Below are positions 46,305 through 54,742 of a stretch of 63,837 bases of DNA, piece after piece. Both the position numbers and the translations under genes were made by a program. The DNA comes from an uncultured Pseudomonadota bacterium. GTDB lineage: Bacteria; Pseudomonadota; Gammaproteobacteria; Enterobacterales; Succinivibrionaceae. Location of the stretch: contig ONIT01000003.1 of the NCBI GenBank assembly GCA_900317945.1, forward strand, positions 1 to 63,837, given 5' to 3'. The notes under the pieces were generated by a model, which made no database searches, was not told the origin of the DNA, and saw nothing but the letters and a program-made list of their open reading frames with translations. Position 1 is the stretch's first letter; every line of letters starts with the position of its first letter.

Positions 46305-46499
46305 TTAAAGATTAGGCAGCATGCTGAGAACACGATGAAGATCTGTCTTGTGGACAGTAGTCATCGCGCGAAGATGACGCTTACGCTTGGTAGTCTTCTT
46401 GGTCAGGATGTGAGACTTGTTGCAGCTCTTACGCTTAAAGCCGTTGGCGGTCTTCTTGAACCGCTTCCAGGCACCCTTGTCGTTCTTGATCTTAGGCAT
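46305..46499 (-). CDS. rpmI: Ribosomal protein L35
   Basis: 64 residues, [24 protein letters not shown] at the N-terminus and [21 protein letters not shown] at the end. Length equals E. coli L35 mature size. Between infC and rplT as usual. Confidence 0.97.
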   Translation of the reverse strand: MPKIKNDKGAWKRFKKTANGFKRKSCNKSHILTKKTTKRKRHLRAMTTVHKTDLHRVLSMLPNL

Positions 46500-46570
46500 T
46501 TTATTACCTTAACTTCGCATTAATAACAGAGGCAGGCGAGTCAGAGACTGCTTAGGAGCCTGCCAGCCAC

Positions 46571-47113
46571 TTACTTCTTCTTAGGCGCAAAGACCATCAT
46601 CGCCTGGCGTCCTTCAACCTTGGACTGCTGCTCTACAACGGCATAATCCGCGAGATCAGTCTCCACACGGTGAAGCACGTCAAGTCCGATGTCCTGATGT
46701 GCCATTTCACGGCCACGGAACTTAAGTGTTACCTTAACTTTGTTGCCGTCTTCCAGGAAACGTATCAGGTTGCGCAGTTTAACCTGATAATCCCCTACGT
46801 CAGTAGCAGGCCTGAACTTGATTTCCTTGATCTGAACCTGCTTCTGCTTTTTCTTCTGTTCTTTGGCAGCCTTGCTCTTTTCGTAAAGAAACTTTCCGAA
46901 GTCCATGATGCGGCATACAGGCGGCTCTGCATTGGGGCTGATCTCTACGACATCAAGTCCTTCAGCACTTGCTCTGGCCAGCGCTGCCGCCGGGGTAACA
47001 TCACCTACCATCTCGCCGTCAGAGCCGATAAGACGCACCAGCCTGCAGCGAATATCACCATTCACACGGATCCTGTTTTTAGAACCAGGAACCTGTCTCT
47101 TTACCGTAAATAT
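46571..47113 (-). CDS. infC: Translation initiation factor IF-3, probable AUA start
   Basis: IF-3 binds the 30S subunit, rejects wrong start codons and blocks 50S joining. N-domain with [25 protein letters not shown], lysine-rich linker, and C-domain [26 protein letters not shown] ending APKKK. The strong GGAGGG lies only one to two bases before an ATG at 47119 but eight bases before an ATA at 47113; starting at ATA gives exactly 180 residues, the E. coli length. E. coli infC uses the rare AUU for autoregulation, so AUA is the preferred reading; ATG at 47119 is the alternative. Confidence 0.92.
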   Translation of the reverse strand: MFTVKRQVPGSKNRIRVNGDIRCRLVRLIGSDGEMVGDVTPAAALARASAEGLDVVEISPNAEPPVCRIMDFGKFLYEKSKAAKEQKKKQKQVQIKEIKFRPATDVGDYQVKLRNLIRFLEDGNKVKVTLKFRGREMAHQDIGLDVLHRVETDLADYAVVEQQSKVEGRQAMMVFAPKKK

Positions 47114-47129
47114 GGGCATGCCCTCCAAA

Positions 47130-49052
47130 TCAGATTTCTTCCAGGCTGCGTGAATTCATAAGATCGCATACCTTGGCTGCGAAGTCTTCAATCTTCATCT
47201 TGCCGAGGTCTGCGCCCCTTCTGGTTCTCACAGCCACCTCACCGGACTCCATCTCCTTGTCGCCGCAGACGACGAGGAAAGGAACCCTCAGCAAAGTGTG
47301 TTCGCGGATTTTAAAGCCTATTTTCTCATTTCTCAAGTCACTTTTAACTCTTATGCCATGAGAACGGAGAACAGACACTACTTTATTGACATAATCGATC
47401 TGATGATCGGTGATGTTCATGACCTCAACCTGGACAGGAGCGAGCCATACCGGGAAGTAGCCGGCGAAGTTCTCGGTCAGGATGCCGATGAAGCGCTCAA
47501 GAGAGCCGAGCACTGCGCGGTGAATCATGACAGGAACCTTCTTGCTGCCGTCCTCGGCGATATAGGAGGCATCGAGGCGTCCGGGCAGAGCGAAGTCGAG
47601 CTGAACGGTGCCGCACTGCCACGCGCGTCCGAGTGAGTCGTAGAGGGTGAACTCAATCTTCGGGCCGTAGAATGCGCCCTCGCCCGGCTGAAGCTCGTAG
47701 GAGAGTCCGTTTTCCTTGAGTGCGTCTGCCAGATCCTTCTCTGCCCTGTCCCACATGGCATCGTCGCCGATGCGCTTCTCAGGCCTCAGGGAGAGCTTGA
47801 TGTCAACGCGGTTGAATCCGAAGGTCTTGTAGATATCGAAGACCATCTTGATGCAGCCGGAGACCTCGCTCATGATCTGATCTTCCCTTACGAAAAGATG
47901 CGCGTCATCCTGAGTGAAGCCGCGGACTCTCATCAGTCCGTGAAGCGATCCGGACGGCTCATTCCTAAGGCAGTTGCCGAACTCAGCCATGCGGATCGGG
48001 AGATCGCGGTAGCTGCGGAGCTTCTGGTTGAAAATCTGAATGTGGCCCGGGCAGTTCATCGGCTTGATGGCGTACTCGCGGTTCTCGGACTTGGTGGTGA
48101 ACATGTTGTCATGGTACTTTGCCCAGTGTCCGGACTTCTCCCAGAGGACCCTGTCCATGATCTGCGGGGTATGAACCTCGATATAGCCGTACTGCTGAAG
48201 CTTGGTGCGGACGAAGTCCTGCAGGCCGCGGTAGATGGTCCAGCCGTCATTGTGCCAGAATACCATTCCCGGAGCCTCTTCCTGGATGTGGAAGAGATCA
48301 AGCTGCTTTCCGAGCTTTCTGTGGTCGCGCTTTGCGGCCTCGGCGAGCATGTTGAGGTACTCGTCAAGCTGCTTCTTGTCAGGCCATGCGGTTCCGTAGA
48401 TGCGCTGGAGCATCTTGTTCTTGGAATTGCCGCGCCAGTACGCGCCGGAGGTCTTGGTAAGCTTGAAATGCTTGCAGAACCTCATGTTGGGCACATGAGG
48501 GCCGCGGCACATGTCGATGTACTCGAGGTGGTGATAAAGGCCGGGATGATCATCCTTGCTGATGTTCTCCTCAAGGATCTTCATCTTGTAAGGCTCGTTT
48601 CTTGCCTTGAAGACATCGTAGGCCTGCTGCCAGGTAACCTTCTCCTTTACGACGTCGTACTCCTTGGCAGCGAGCTCATGCATGCGCTCCTCAAGCTTCT
48701 GCAGCTCCTCGTCCGAGAGGGCGTGATCGATGTCGACATCGTAGTAGAAGCCGTTGTCGATAACCGGGCCGATTGCCATCTTGGCCTCAGGATAAAGCTC
48801 CTTGAGGGCATGGCCGAGCAGGTGCGCGCAGGAGTGGCGGATAATCTCAACGCCTTCCTTGTCCTTTGAAGTGATGATGGATAGGGTTGCGTCGCTCTCG
48901 ATCGGATCGCAGGCATCGCACAGCTTTCCGTTGACCTTTCCTGCAATGCAGGCCTTTGCGAGACCAGGGCCGATATCCCTGGCAACATCCATAACAGTTA
49001 CGACATGATCGTAATTACGCTGACTTCCGTCAGGAAGAGTAATAACCGGCAT
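47130..49052 (-). CDS. thrS: Threonyl-tRNA synthetase
   Basis: 640 residues (E. coli 642). N-terminal TGS domain ([28 protein letters not shown]), editing domain with [16 protein letters not shown], class II catalytic core ([10 protein letters not shown] zinc site, [34 protein letters not shown]) and anticodon-binding domain. The ATG at 49052 has AAGGA six bases upstream; the longer frame is rejected. The leader carries an anticodon-mimic hairpin, suggesting autorepression. infC starts 17 bases behind its stop. Confidence 0.97.
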   Translation of the reverse strand: MPVITLPDGSQRNYDHVVTVMDVARDIGPGLAKACIAGKVNGKLCDACDPIESDATLSIITSKDKEGVEIIRHSCAHLLGHALKELYPEAKMAIGPVIDNGFYYDVDIDHALSDEELQKLEERMHELAAKEYDVVKEKVTWQQAYDVFKARNEPYKMKILEENISKDDHPGLYHHLEYIDMCRGPHVPNMRFCKHFKLTKTSGAYWRGNSKNKMLQRIYGTAWPDKKQLDEYLNMLAEAAKRDHRKLGKQLDLFHIQEEAPGMVFWHNDGWTIYRGLQDFVRTKLQQYGYIEVHTPQIMDRVLWEKSGHWAKYHDNMFTTKSENREYAIKPMNCPGHIQIFNQKLRSYRDLPIRMAEFGNCLRNEPSGSLHGLMRVRGFTQDDAHLFVREDQIMSEVSGCIKMVFDIYKTFGFNRVDIKLSLRPEKRIGDDAMWDRAEKDLADALKENGLSYELQPGEGAFYGPKIEFTLYDSLGRAWQCGTVQLDFALPGRLDASYIAEDGSKKVPVMIHRAVLGSLERFIGILTENFAGYFPVWLAPVQVEVMNITDHQIDYVNKVVSVLRSHGIRVKSDLRNEKIGFKIREHTLLRVPFLVVCGDKEMESGEVAVRTRRGADLGKMKIEDFAAKVCDLMNSRSLEEI

Positions 49053-49239
49053 TTTAAATCCTTTAACAGTGGCGGCACATACCAAATGCCGCGTGCATTA
49101 AATCTGCGCTTCCGCGCACCGCTTCCTTTTTCAGGGAAGGGAGCTTTGTCTGTCGATGACAAATCAACGGCATCTGCCGCGTGCTTGGGAAACGGCGAAA
49201 CTAACCGCAGTCTCCTCCGGCGCTCCGGCGCTGATTATA
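49053..49239 (-). promoter_or_regulatory. thrS: thrS promoter and operator leader with tRNA-Thr anticodon mimic
   Basis: On the minus strand a TATAAT (49234-49239) predicts a leader of about 175 bases. Close to the ribosome site GCGGCA pairs with TGCCGC (49087-49092 with 49072-49077). With a U-G closing pair the loop is seven bases, UUGGUAU, which places U at position 33 and GGU at 34-36, a threonine anticodon. The triplet is at about -31 to -29 from AUG. E. coli thrS is repressed by its own product through an anticodon-like loop at about -32. A second stem TTTGTC/GACAAA with a 7-base loop lies at 49145-49163. Confidence 0.65.
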
Positions 49240-49297
49240 CTCCCGGAGCATGGAAAAATCGCCAGGAAAATGAACTGATCACCAATGAAAGCGGGCG

Positions 49298-50692
49298 CTA
49301 CCTTGAATGATACCTGCGGATGAGCTGCACTGAGAGCTGGCGGGCCCTTCCCGTGCTGCCCGCACTCAGTTCAGACTCAGCCTGGCGCTTCAGAGCGGAG
49401 CTCTCGGGCCGCCCGGTGCTAGCGAGTGACGCCCACGCATAGGCCGCCGCGGCATCTCGCTCGGTGCCGGTTCCCTGGAGGTAGTACTCGGCAAGGTTGT
49501 GCTGGCAGACTGCGTTACCCTCCTCGGCGCAGCGTCTCATTAGCGCGAACGCCTGACGCTCATCCCTGGCTGTTCCCCTGCCCGTGGCATACATGAGAGA
49601 GAGATTGTTGACTGCCTTGGCGTAACCCTTGCCAGCGGCTCGTTTATACAGCGTAAGCGCCTGAGGCAGCCTTGCGCCGCCCTCCTTCTCATAAATGCCG
49701 GCAAGAACGTACTGCGCCGGCACATAGCCGAGGCTTGCGGACTTCTCGAGATACTTCTCCGCAGACTTCCTGTCCCTGCACGCCCCGCTCTCTCCCCTGT
49801 GGCAGGCAAGCCCCAGGTAGAACAGCGCTACAGGGTTTCCGTCAGAGGCAGCCTCCCTGAAGAGCTCAACGCTCTTTTTCCTGTCGGTAATGACGCCTGA
49901 GCCGCTGTAGTACATTACGGCAAGATCAACGATGGCCGGCACATAGCCCTCATCCGAGGCAGTCTTCAGCCACTTTACCGCCTGCCCGAAATCCAGTGAC
50001 ACCCCGTCTCCCTTTATATAGAGGAGAGCAAGGTTGTAGGCCGCCTTGGCGCTGCCCGCCTCAGCGGCCTTGTAGAACCAGTAGTAGGCATTGCCGAAAT
50101 CCTGCTTCACGCCGTTGCCGTTCTTGTACCTGGCTCCCAGGACGTTCGCTGCCTCGGCGCTCCCGCGGTAGGCGGCCTTGGCGTAAAGCTTCATTGCCTC
50201 TGCGGCGCCTAGCCCGCTCTGCTCGGCAAGCCTTGCGAGGTTGAACGCGGCAGGCGCCGAGCCGGCAGCGTCGGCCTTCCTCCACCACATCTCGGCGATC
50301 TGCCTGTTCCTCGCGGTGCCGGTGCCGTTGAAGTACATGTTGCCGAGCCCGAACATCCCGGCAGGCGATCCCTTTGCGGCTGCCTTCCGGAACAGATCAA
50401 GCGCCTTTGCCGGATTCTTCGGAATGCCGGTGCCGTTCTCGTACATCACTGCGGCATTCACCATGCCGTCAGCCGAGCCTTTTGCCGCGGCCTGCTCGTA
50501 GAGCTCAAGCGCCCTGGAATAATCCCTCTCGGCCGGCTTTCCGACAGAGTAGCGGTCTGCCTGGATTAAAAGACTCTCTGCACCGACTGCAGGAGCCGCA
50601 GCCCCGGCCTCATATGATCCGCCAAAAGACGCGCAGCCTGATGCCACGCATCCGAGCAGCAGAATTGAAAAAGCTTCAGTAATTTTTTTCAT
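49298..50692 (-). CDS. Sel1-repeat lipoprotein
   Basis: A 464-residue exported protein built of about ten or eleven Sel1-like (SLR/TPR-related) repeats of about 36 residues, with the AA-x-G-x-A-x-A-x(3)-L-x-x-(M/L)-Y-x-x-G-x-G pattern (for example MVNAAVMYENGTGIPKNPAK). The N-terminus MKKITEAFSILLLGCVASGC has a lipobox, with acylation at Cys15 or more likely Cys20. Such proteins scaffold envelope complexes or host interactions; the partner is unknown. The ribosome site is weak because the NSS-gene terminator stands directly before the ATG. Confidence 0.85.
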   Translation of the reverse strand: MKKITEAFSILLLGCVASGCASFGGSYEAGAAAPAVGAESLLIQADRYSVGKPAERDYSRALELYEQAAAKGSADGMVNAAVMYENGTGIPKNPAKALDLFRKAAAKGSPAGMFGLGNMYFNGTGTARNRQIAEMWWRKADAAGSAPAAFNLARLAEQSGLGAAEAMKLYAKAAYRGSAEAANVLGARYKNGNGVKQDFGNAYYWFYKAAEAGSAKAAYNLALLYIKGDGVSLDFGQAVKWLKTASDEGYVPAIVDLAVMYYSGSGVITDRKKSVELFREAASDGNPVALFYLGLACHRGESGACRDRKSAEKYLEKSASLGYVPAQYVLAGIYEKEGGARLPQALTLYKRAAGKGYAKAVNNLSLMYATGRGTARDERQAFALMRRCAEEGNAVCQHNLAEYYLQGTGTERDAAAAYAWASLASTGRPESSALKRQAESELSAGSTGRARQLSVQLIRRYHSR

Positions 50693-50699
50693 GGAAAAT

Positions 50700-50720
50700 A
50701 CCGGGGAGATCCTCCCCGGT
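50700..50720 (-). terminator. Terminator of the NSS transporter gene
   Basis: ACCGGGGAG, a 3-base loop and CTCCCCGGT form a perfect 9-bp stem followed by ATTTT on the minus strand, 30 bases behind the transporter stop and 7 bases before the Sel1 gene. Confidence 0.7.
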
Positions 50721-50750
50721 TCAGATATCTGGCTTATGTGTTACAGCCAA

Positions 50751-52127
50751 TCAGGAAAACTTCTGGACATAGCCCATGACGAGGATCACCAGCATTATCA
50801 GGGGAAGCACGATGGTGAAATAGTACCTGAGCCATCCAGGCATCCTTATTCCGGATCCGGTGTTGACCTCCTCGCTGAACCTGCCCCAGCCCATGCCGCT
50901 CTTCGAGATGACGAAGAGAATGTATACAAGGGCGCCTATAGGAATGATGTTGTTGCTTACGAGGAAATCCAGGATATCGAGGATCTGGTTGCCTCCGATC
51001 TGAATGAAGCTCCAGACATTGAAGCCCAGGATTACAGGCAGTGAGAGAAGCGCGATGATGAAGAAGTTGATGACCGCAGACTTCTTCCTGTTGAGCCCCA
51101 AAAGCTCCTGCAGCATCGCAATGATGTTCTCGATTACAGCGATGACCGTGGTGAGAGCGGCAAGGAACATCAGGAGGAAGAATACCGTGCCGACAATCTC
51201 GCCGGCCGGCATGACGGTGAAGATCTTGGTCAGCGCGACAAAAATGAGATTCGGGCCGCTTGCGGCAGGAACGTCATAGCTGAAGCAGATCGGGAAGATG
51301 ATAAGCCCTGCGGTGAACGCGACAAAGGTGTCGAGGCAGGTAATGAGAAGCGACTCATTAACGAGCGAGCGATCCTTCGCAATATAGCTGCCGAAAATGC
51401 CGATTGAGCCGATACCGATGCTGAGGGTGAAGAACGCCTGTCCGAGAGCATCATAGAGCGAGCTCCAGAAGCTGCCCTTACCGCCGTCAGTGCCGAGGAG
51501 CCTCCCGAAATCCGGCCTCAGGTAATAGGAAAGGCCCTCGCCTGCCCCCGGAAGGAACATTGCATATACAGCAAGCCCGACCAGCATGAAGAAGAGGAGG
51601 ATCATGAGGGGCTTCGTTATCCGCTCAACACCCTTCACGACTCCAAGCCCGCAGACAAAGCAGGCAGTAAGTATGACTGCCACGGTGGCGGTCTCCATTA
51701 TGTGAGGGCTGCCAAGGAGCGAGGTGAAAATCACCGAGGAGTCGGCGTTTTCGGTGAGAGTTGATGCGCCGGTGAGGAAAAGGCAGAAATAGTAGAGGAG
51801 CCAGCCGGTTATGACAACATAGAATGACATCAGGAGATAGTTGCCGAGGATCGGGAAGGGCTTGAACCAGTGCCATTTCGTGCCCTTGGTCTCAAGAACG
51901 TCAAAAGCCATTGCTATGCTGCGCCTTGAAGACCTGCCGACGGCAAGCTCGATGAGGACGACAGGCACTCCCATGAGAACCAGGCAGGCGAGATACATCA
52001 GAACAAATGCGCTTCCGCCGTTGACGCCAGTAATATACGGAAAGCGCCAGAAGTTCCCGAGTCCGATGGAACACCCAGCCGCGGCAAGAAGGAATCCGAG
52101 TCTGGATTTGAATTGTTCCCTTTCCAT
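50751..52127 (-). CDS. Sodium-dependent amino-acid transporter (NSS/SNF family)
   Basis: 458-residue inner-membrane symporter of the neurotransmitter:sodium symporter family, with about eleven to twelve helices. The unwound first helix motif AAAGCSIGLGNFWRFPYITGVNGG forms the Na/substrate site. Bacterial homologs (MhsT, LeuT, TnaT types) carry hydrophobic amino acids; the exact substrate cannot be read. The ATG at 52127 has GGGG eight bases upstream; a TTG two codons earlier is less likely. Confidence 0.9.
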   Translation of the reverse strand: MEREQFKSRLGFLLAAAGCSIGLGNFWRFPYITGVNGGSAFVLMYLACLVLMGVPVVLIELAVGRSSRRSIAMAFDVLETKGTKWHWFKPFPILGNYLLMSFYVVITGWLLYYFCLFLTGASTLTENADSSVIFTSLLGSPHIMETATVAVILTACFVCGLGVVKGVERITKPLMILLFFMLVGLAVYAMFLPGAGEGLSYYLRPDFGRLLGTDGGKGSFWSSLYDALGQAFFTLSIGIGSIGIFGSYIAKDRSLVNESLLITCLDTFVAFTAGLIIFPICFSYDVPAASGPNLIFVALTKIFTVMPAGEIVGTVFFLLMFLAALTTVIAVIENIIAMLQELLGLNRKKSAVINFFIIALLSLPVILGFNVWSFIQIGGNQILDILDFLVSNNIIPIGALVYILFVISKSGMGWGRFSEEVNTGSGIRMPGWLRYYFTIVLPLIMLVILVMGYVQKFS

Positions 52128-52270
52128 TGGCAATACCCCAAGCTTTACATTATTTATTATTAAAGTTCACATGTATTGTAAGCCAAAGAGATTATTTTTT
52201 TGTGTTTTGACTGCAGGACATCGCTTATGATGGGAAATTTTGAGGAAAAGTCCGTAATCTAAAGAGCCGT

Positions 52271-52301
52271 AAAAATGAGAAAGCCCCTCACGAGAGGGGC
52301 T
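52271..52301 (-). terminator. Terminator of tmRNA
   Basis: On the minus strand AGCCCCTC, TCGT and GAGGGGCT, then TTCTCATTTTT, 10 bases behind the tmRNA CCA end. Confidence 0.75.
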
Positions 52302-52310
52302 TCGCGGGAT

Positions 52311-52698
52311 TGGTGGATGTGGCGGGATTCGAACCCGCGTCCAAAAAACCTACGCCTTCGGCACTACATGTTTAGTCGATTCTTAATCTCGTCTCACACC
52401 CGCGAACCGACACGCAGTTATGAAACCAGTCTGGTTAGGATTTAACGTTTCCCCTTCAGACGGAGGTTCCGCGCGATTCTGTGGGATCCGCTTCCCATTG
52501 CCCCAAGCCACAGACAGAATGAGACGGGAAGGTTGCCTGCAGGTTTTTAAGCTGCTGCAACGGCTGGGCAGGTTTTTAAGCTGCTACAGCGTAAGTTTCG
52601 TCGTTTGCGACTATTTTTTTGCTGCTTTTTAAAGAGTTTACAGCCACTCTACATGCTCCTAGGGTTTCGTGCTTCCTGTCGAATCCAAGATCACACCC
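52311..52698 (-). ncRNA. ssrA: Transfer-messenger RNA (tmRNA)
   Basis: Rescues stalled ribosomes by trans-translation. The 3' end on the minus strand ends in ACCA with a T-arm GGGTTCGAATCCC; the 5' end GGGTGTG pairs with CACATCC to form the acceptor stem and is followed by the conserved TTGGATTCGACAGG. Length about 388 bases. The tag frame (52579-52608, stop 52576-52578) encodes ANDETYAVAA, resume codon GCA; E. coli is ANDENYALAA. An 18-base stretch containing the tag end (52568-52585) is repeated at 52539-52556. Pseudoknot regions are present but were not folded. Confidence 0.95.
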
Positions 52699-52735
52699 AT
52701 AGTTTTGTACGATTACTTACAAACGCACAAATTTC

Positions 52736-52763
52736 ATTCTATATCAGTATTTCCGCAAGTCAA
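52736..52763 (-). promoter_or_regulatory. ssrA: Promoter of tmRNA
   Basis: On the minus strand TTGACT, 16 bases and TAGAAT, about 37 bases before the mature 5' end, which RNase P would trim. Confidence 0.6.
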
Positions 52764-52823
52764 GCAGTTTTTTCTGATACAGGCCGCTTGATAACGCGGC
52801 CTGCCATGACAGAAACTTATGCC

Positions 52824-54086
52824 CTACTTAGCCTTTTCCTGCTCGAGCCTCTTCTGCCTCTCGCAGGCTGCAGCGGTAAGAAGAACGTCGGTCGAGCTGT
52901 TGAGCGCAGTCTCGGAGGAGTCCTGGAGAACGCCGATAATGAAGCCGATTCCGACGACCGCCATAGCAGTGTCATTGTCGATGCCGAAAATGGAGCAGGC
53001 AAGAGGAATGAGCATCAGCGAGCCGCCGGCGACGCCGCTTGTGCCGCAGGCAGCGAGGACAGAAACGACGCAGACAACGAATCCGGAGAACAGATCAATC
53101 TGGATTCCCTTCGTGGCTACGGCTGCCATGGTCATGACAATAATGGTAACAGCGGCGCCTGCCATGTTGATGGTGCATCCGAGAGGAATCGAGATCGAGT
53201 AGGTTGACTCAGGAAGCTTCAGTTTATTGCAGAGCTCCATGTTCACCGGGACATTGGCGGCAGACGATCTGGTGAAGAAGGCGGTAAGTCCGCTCTCGGT
53301 GATGCAGGTCCAAATGAGCGGATAGGGATTCTTCCTCGTAACAAACGCAACAAGGACAGCATTGACCACGAATGCAACAAGAAGCATTGTCGCAACGAGT
53401 ACGACAAGGACATGAACATAGTTCAGCAGGTTGCCGAAGCCTCCGTCCTTGGTGCAGGCGCTGAACACGAGACCCATTACGCCGAGAGGAGCGAACCTGA
53501 TGATTATCCTCACAATGCCGCTGACGCAGTCCGCAAGATCCTGCAGCACGATTTTGGTCTCATGCCCTGCAGCGCCGAACATTACTCCGGCAAGGACGCT
53601 CCAGAAGAGAATGGAGATGTAGTTCGCATTGGCCAAAGCATGAATAGGATTGTCGACTGCGCTTGTGATGAAGGAGACCAGCACCTGGCTTATCGACTTA
53701 GGAGCCGCGCCCTCAGCCGCATGCGCGCCGAGATCCGGAAAGGTGCTCGGGAAAATGAGCGACATGGCGAAGGCAAGCGCTGCGGCAAGCAGCATGTCAA
53801 TTACGTAAAGAATCAGGATCGGCCTGATATTGGTCTGCTGCCCCTTTGCGCGCCTCGCAATCGAGGATGAGATAAGGACAAAGACCAGTATCGGGGCAAT
53901 TCCCTTGAGGGCTCCGATGAACATCTGGCCGAACAGCGGCACGATGACCTGATCACCTGGGATGACAAGCGCCAGAACTATGCCAAGCAGCAGGCCGATG
54001 CAGATCTGGAGTATAAGAGGAACCTTGCGGTAGATTGAGACTATTGCAGAGCCTTTCCCTGCCTGCGCTTCAGTGTTGTCTTCCAT
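52824..54086 (-). CDS. sstT: Serine/threonine:sodium symporter SstT
   Basis: 420-residue inner-membrane carrier of the DAACS family. Hairpin-loop motif HP1 FFTRSSAANVPVNMELC and HP2/TM8 region PLGCTINMAGAAVTIIVM are diagnostic for SstT, with the GTSGVAGGSLMLIPLACSIFG block close to its end. The ATG at 54086 has AAGGA six bases upstream; one two codons earlier abuts it. Takes up serine and threonine with Na+. An inverted repeat AGGCCGC/GCGGCCT follows the stop without a T-tract. Confidence 0.95.
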   Translation of the reverse strand: MEDNTEAQAGKGSAIVSIYRKVPLILQICIGLLLGIVLALVIPGDQVIVPLFGQMFIGALKGIAPILVFVLISSSIARRAKGQQTNIRPILILYVIDMLLAAALAFAMSLIFPSTFPDLGAHAAEGAAPKSISQVLVSFITSAVDNPIHALANANYISILFWSVLAGVMFGAAGHETKIVLQDLADCVSGIVRIIIRFAPLGVMGLVFSACTKDGGFGNLLNYVHVLVVLVATMLLVAFVVNAVLVAFVTRKNPYPLIWTCITESGLTAFFTRSSAANVPVNMELCNKLKLPESTYSISIPLGCTINMAGAAVTIIVMTMAAVATKGIQIDLFSGFVVCVVSVLAACGTSGVAGGSLMLIPLACSIFGIDNDTAMAVVGIGFIIGVLQDSSETALNSSTDVLLTAAACERQKRLEQEKAK

Positions 54087-54309
54087 GTGCATTCCTTAAA
54101 GAATATGTAAAATCGCCCTGATCTTAATACAAACGGAAAGGACATGCCGGAGACACATTGCCGAAGCACGGAATACAGCACGTCAAGGACCAATGACTCC
54201 AGATTGTCTATGGTGGCAGCCCTGCTGGTACCACAAGGCAAACGGCATATTGCTTCCAGATTCGAAGACAGGCAGACAAAAAAATACAATCCAGGAAGGC
54301 AGCAGGATC

Positions 54310-54696
54310 ATGAAATGCGAGAAATGCGGACATGAAATTGCAGACCGCAGCACTGCTCAGACAATATGCCTGGAGTGTCCGAACTGCGGATGGGGATTTG
54401 CAACCTCACTGTCCCAGCCTCTGGATGAGGACATGACAGATTACAAGATTTACCTCAATCCCGGCAATACAGAAACAATGGAACATATCAAACTCATCAG
54501 TGCGATATGCCATGTAAATTACCTGCAGGCCAGGAAACTGCTCTCCTCGCAGAAACCGGTACTCATTTACAAAGCAGAACAGGAAGCAGCTTCCTCTCTC
54601 TCAAAGGCAGGAAAGGTTCTGCAGGCAGCAAAATGCCTTAAGGAAAGTTCTTTAGAGTTCAGCATCATTCCGGATTTCCCTTACGAAATCACCTAA
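54310..54696 (+). CDS. Zinc-ribbon protein with L7/L12 C-domain-like region
   Basis: A 128-residue protein I do not recognise as a named family. The start MKCEKCGHEIADR has AGGA upstream. Residues 1-30 form a cysteine knuckle (Cys3, Cys6, Cys20, Cys23, Cys26), probably a zinc ribbon. Residues about 50-128 (HIKLISAICHVNYLQARKLL, VLQAAKCLKESSLEFSI) match the helix-strand pattern of the ribosomal L7/L12 C-terminal domain, as inferred by eye. Lower G+C than neighbours suggests acquisition. It converges on the ATPase pseudogene. Confidence 0.6.
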   Translation: MKCEKCGHEIADRSTAQTICLECPNCGWGFATSLSQPLDEDMTDYKIYLNPGNTETMEHIKLISAICHVNYLQARKLLSSQKPVLIYKAEQEAASSLSKAGKVLQAAKCLKESSLEFSIIPDFPYEIT

Positions 54697-54742
54697 ACTG
54701 CTGCCATGCTGAAACTCAGCGCGCAGGCTCATCCCTTCTGCC

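Noticed and set aside
47898-48869. 323-codon plus-strand frame antisense to thrS
   Set aside because: Low-complexity Leu/Val/Ala-rich translation typical of an antisense frame of a high-G+C gene.
52311-52330. tmRNA 3' end as an attachment site of an integrated element
   Set aside because: No second copy of the end sequence and no integrase in the neighbourhood.
52311-52360. tRNA gene at the end of the NSS/tmRNA gap
   Set aside because: The T-arm and CCA belong to tmRNA; no anticodon arm is present.
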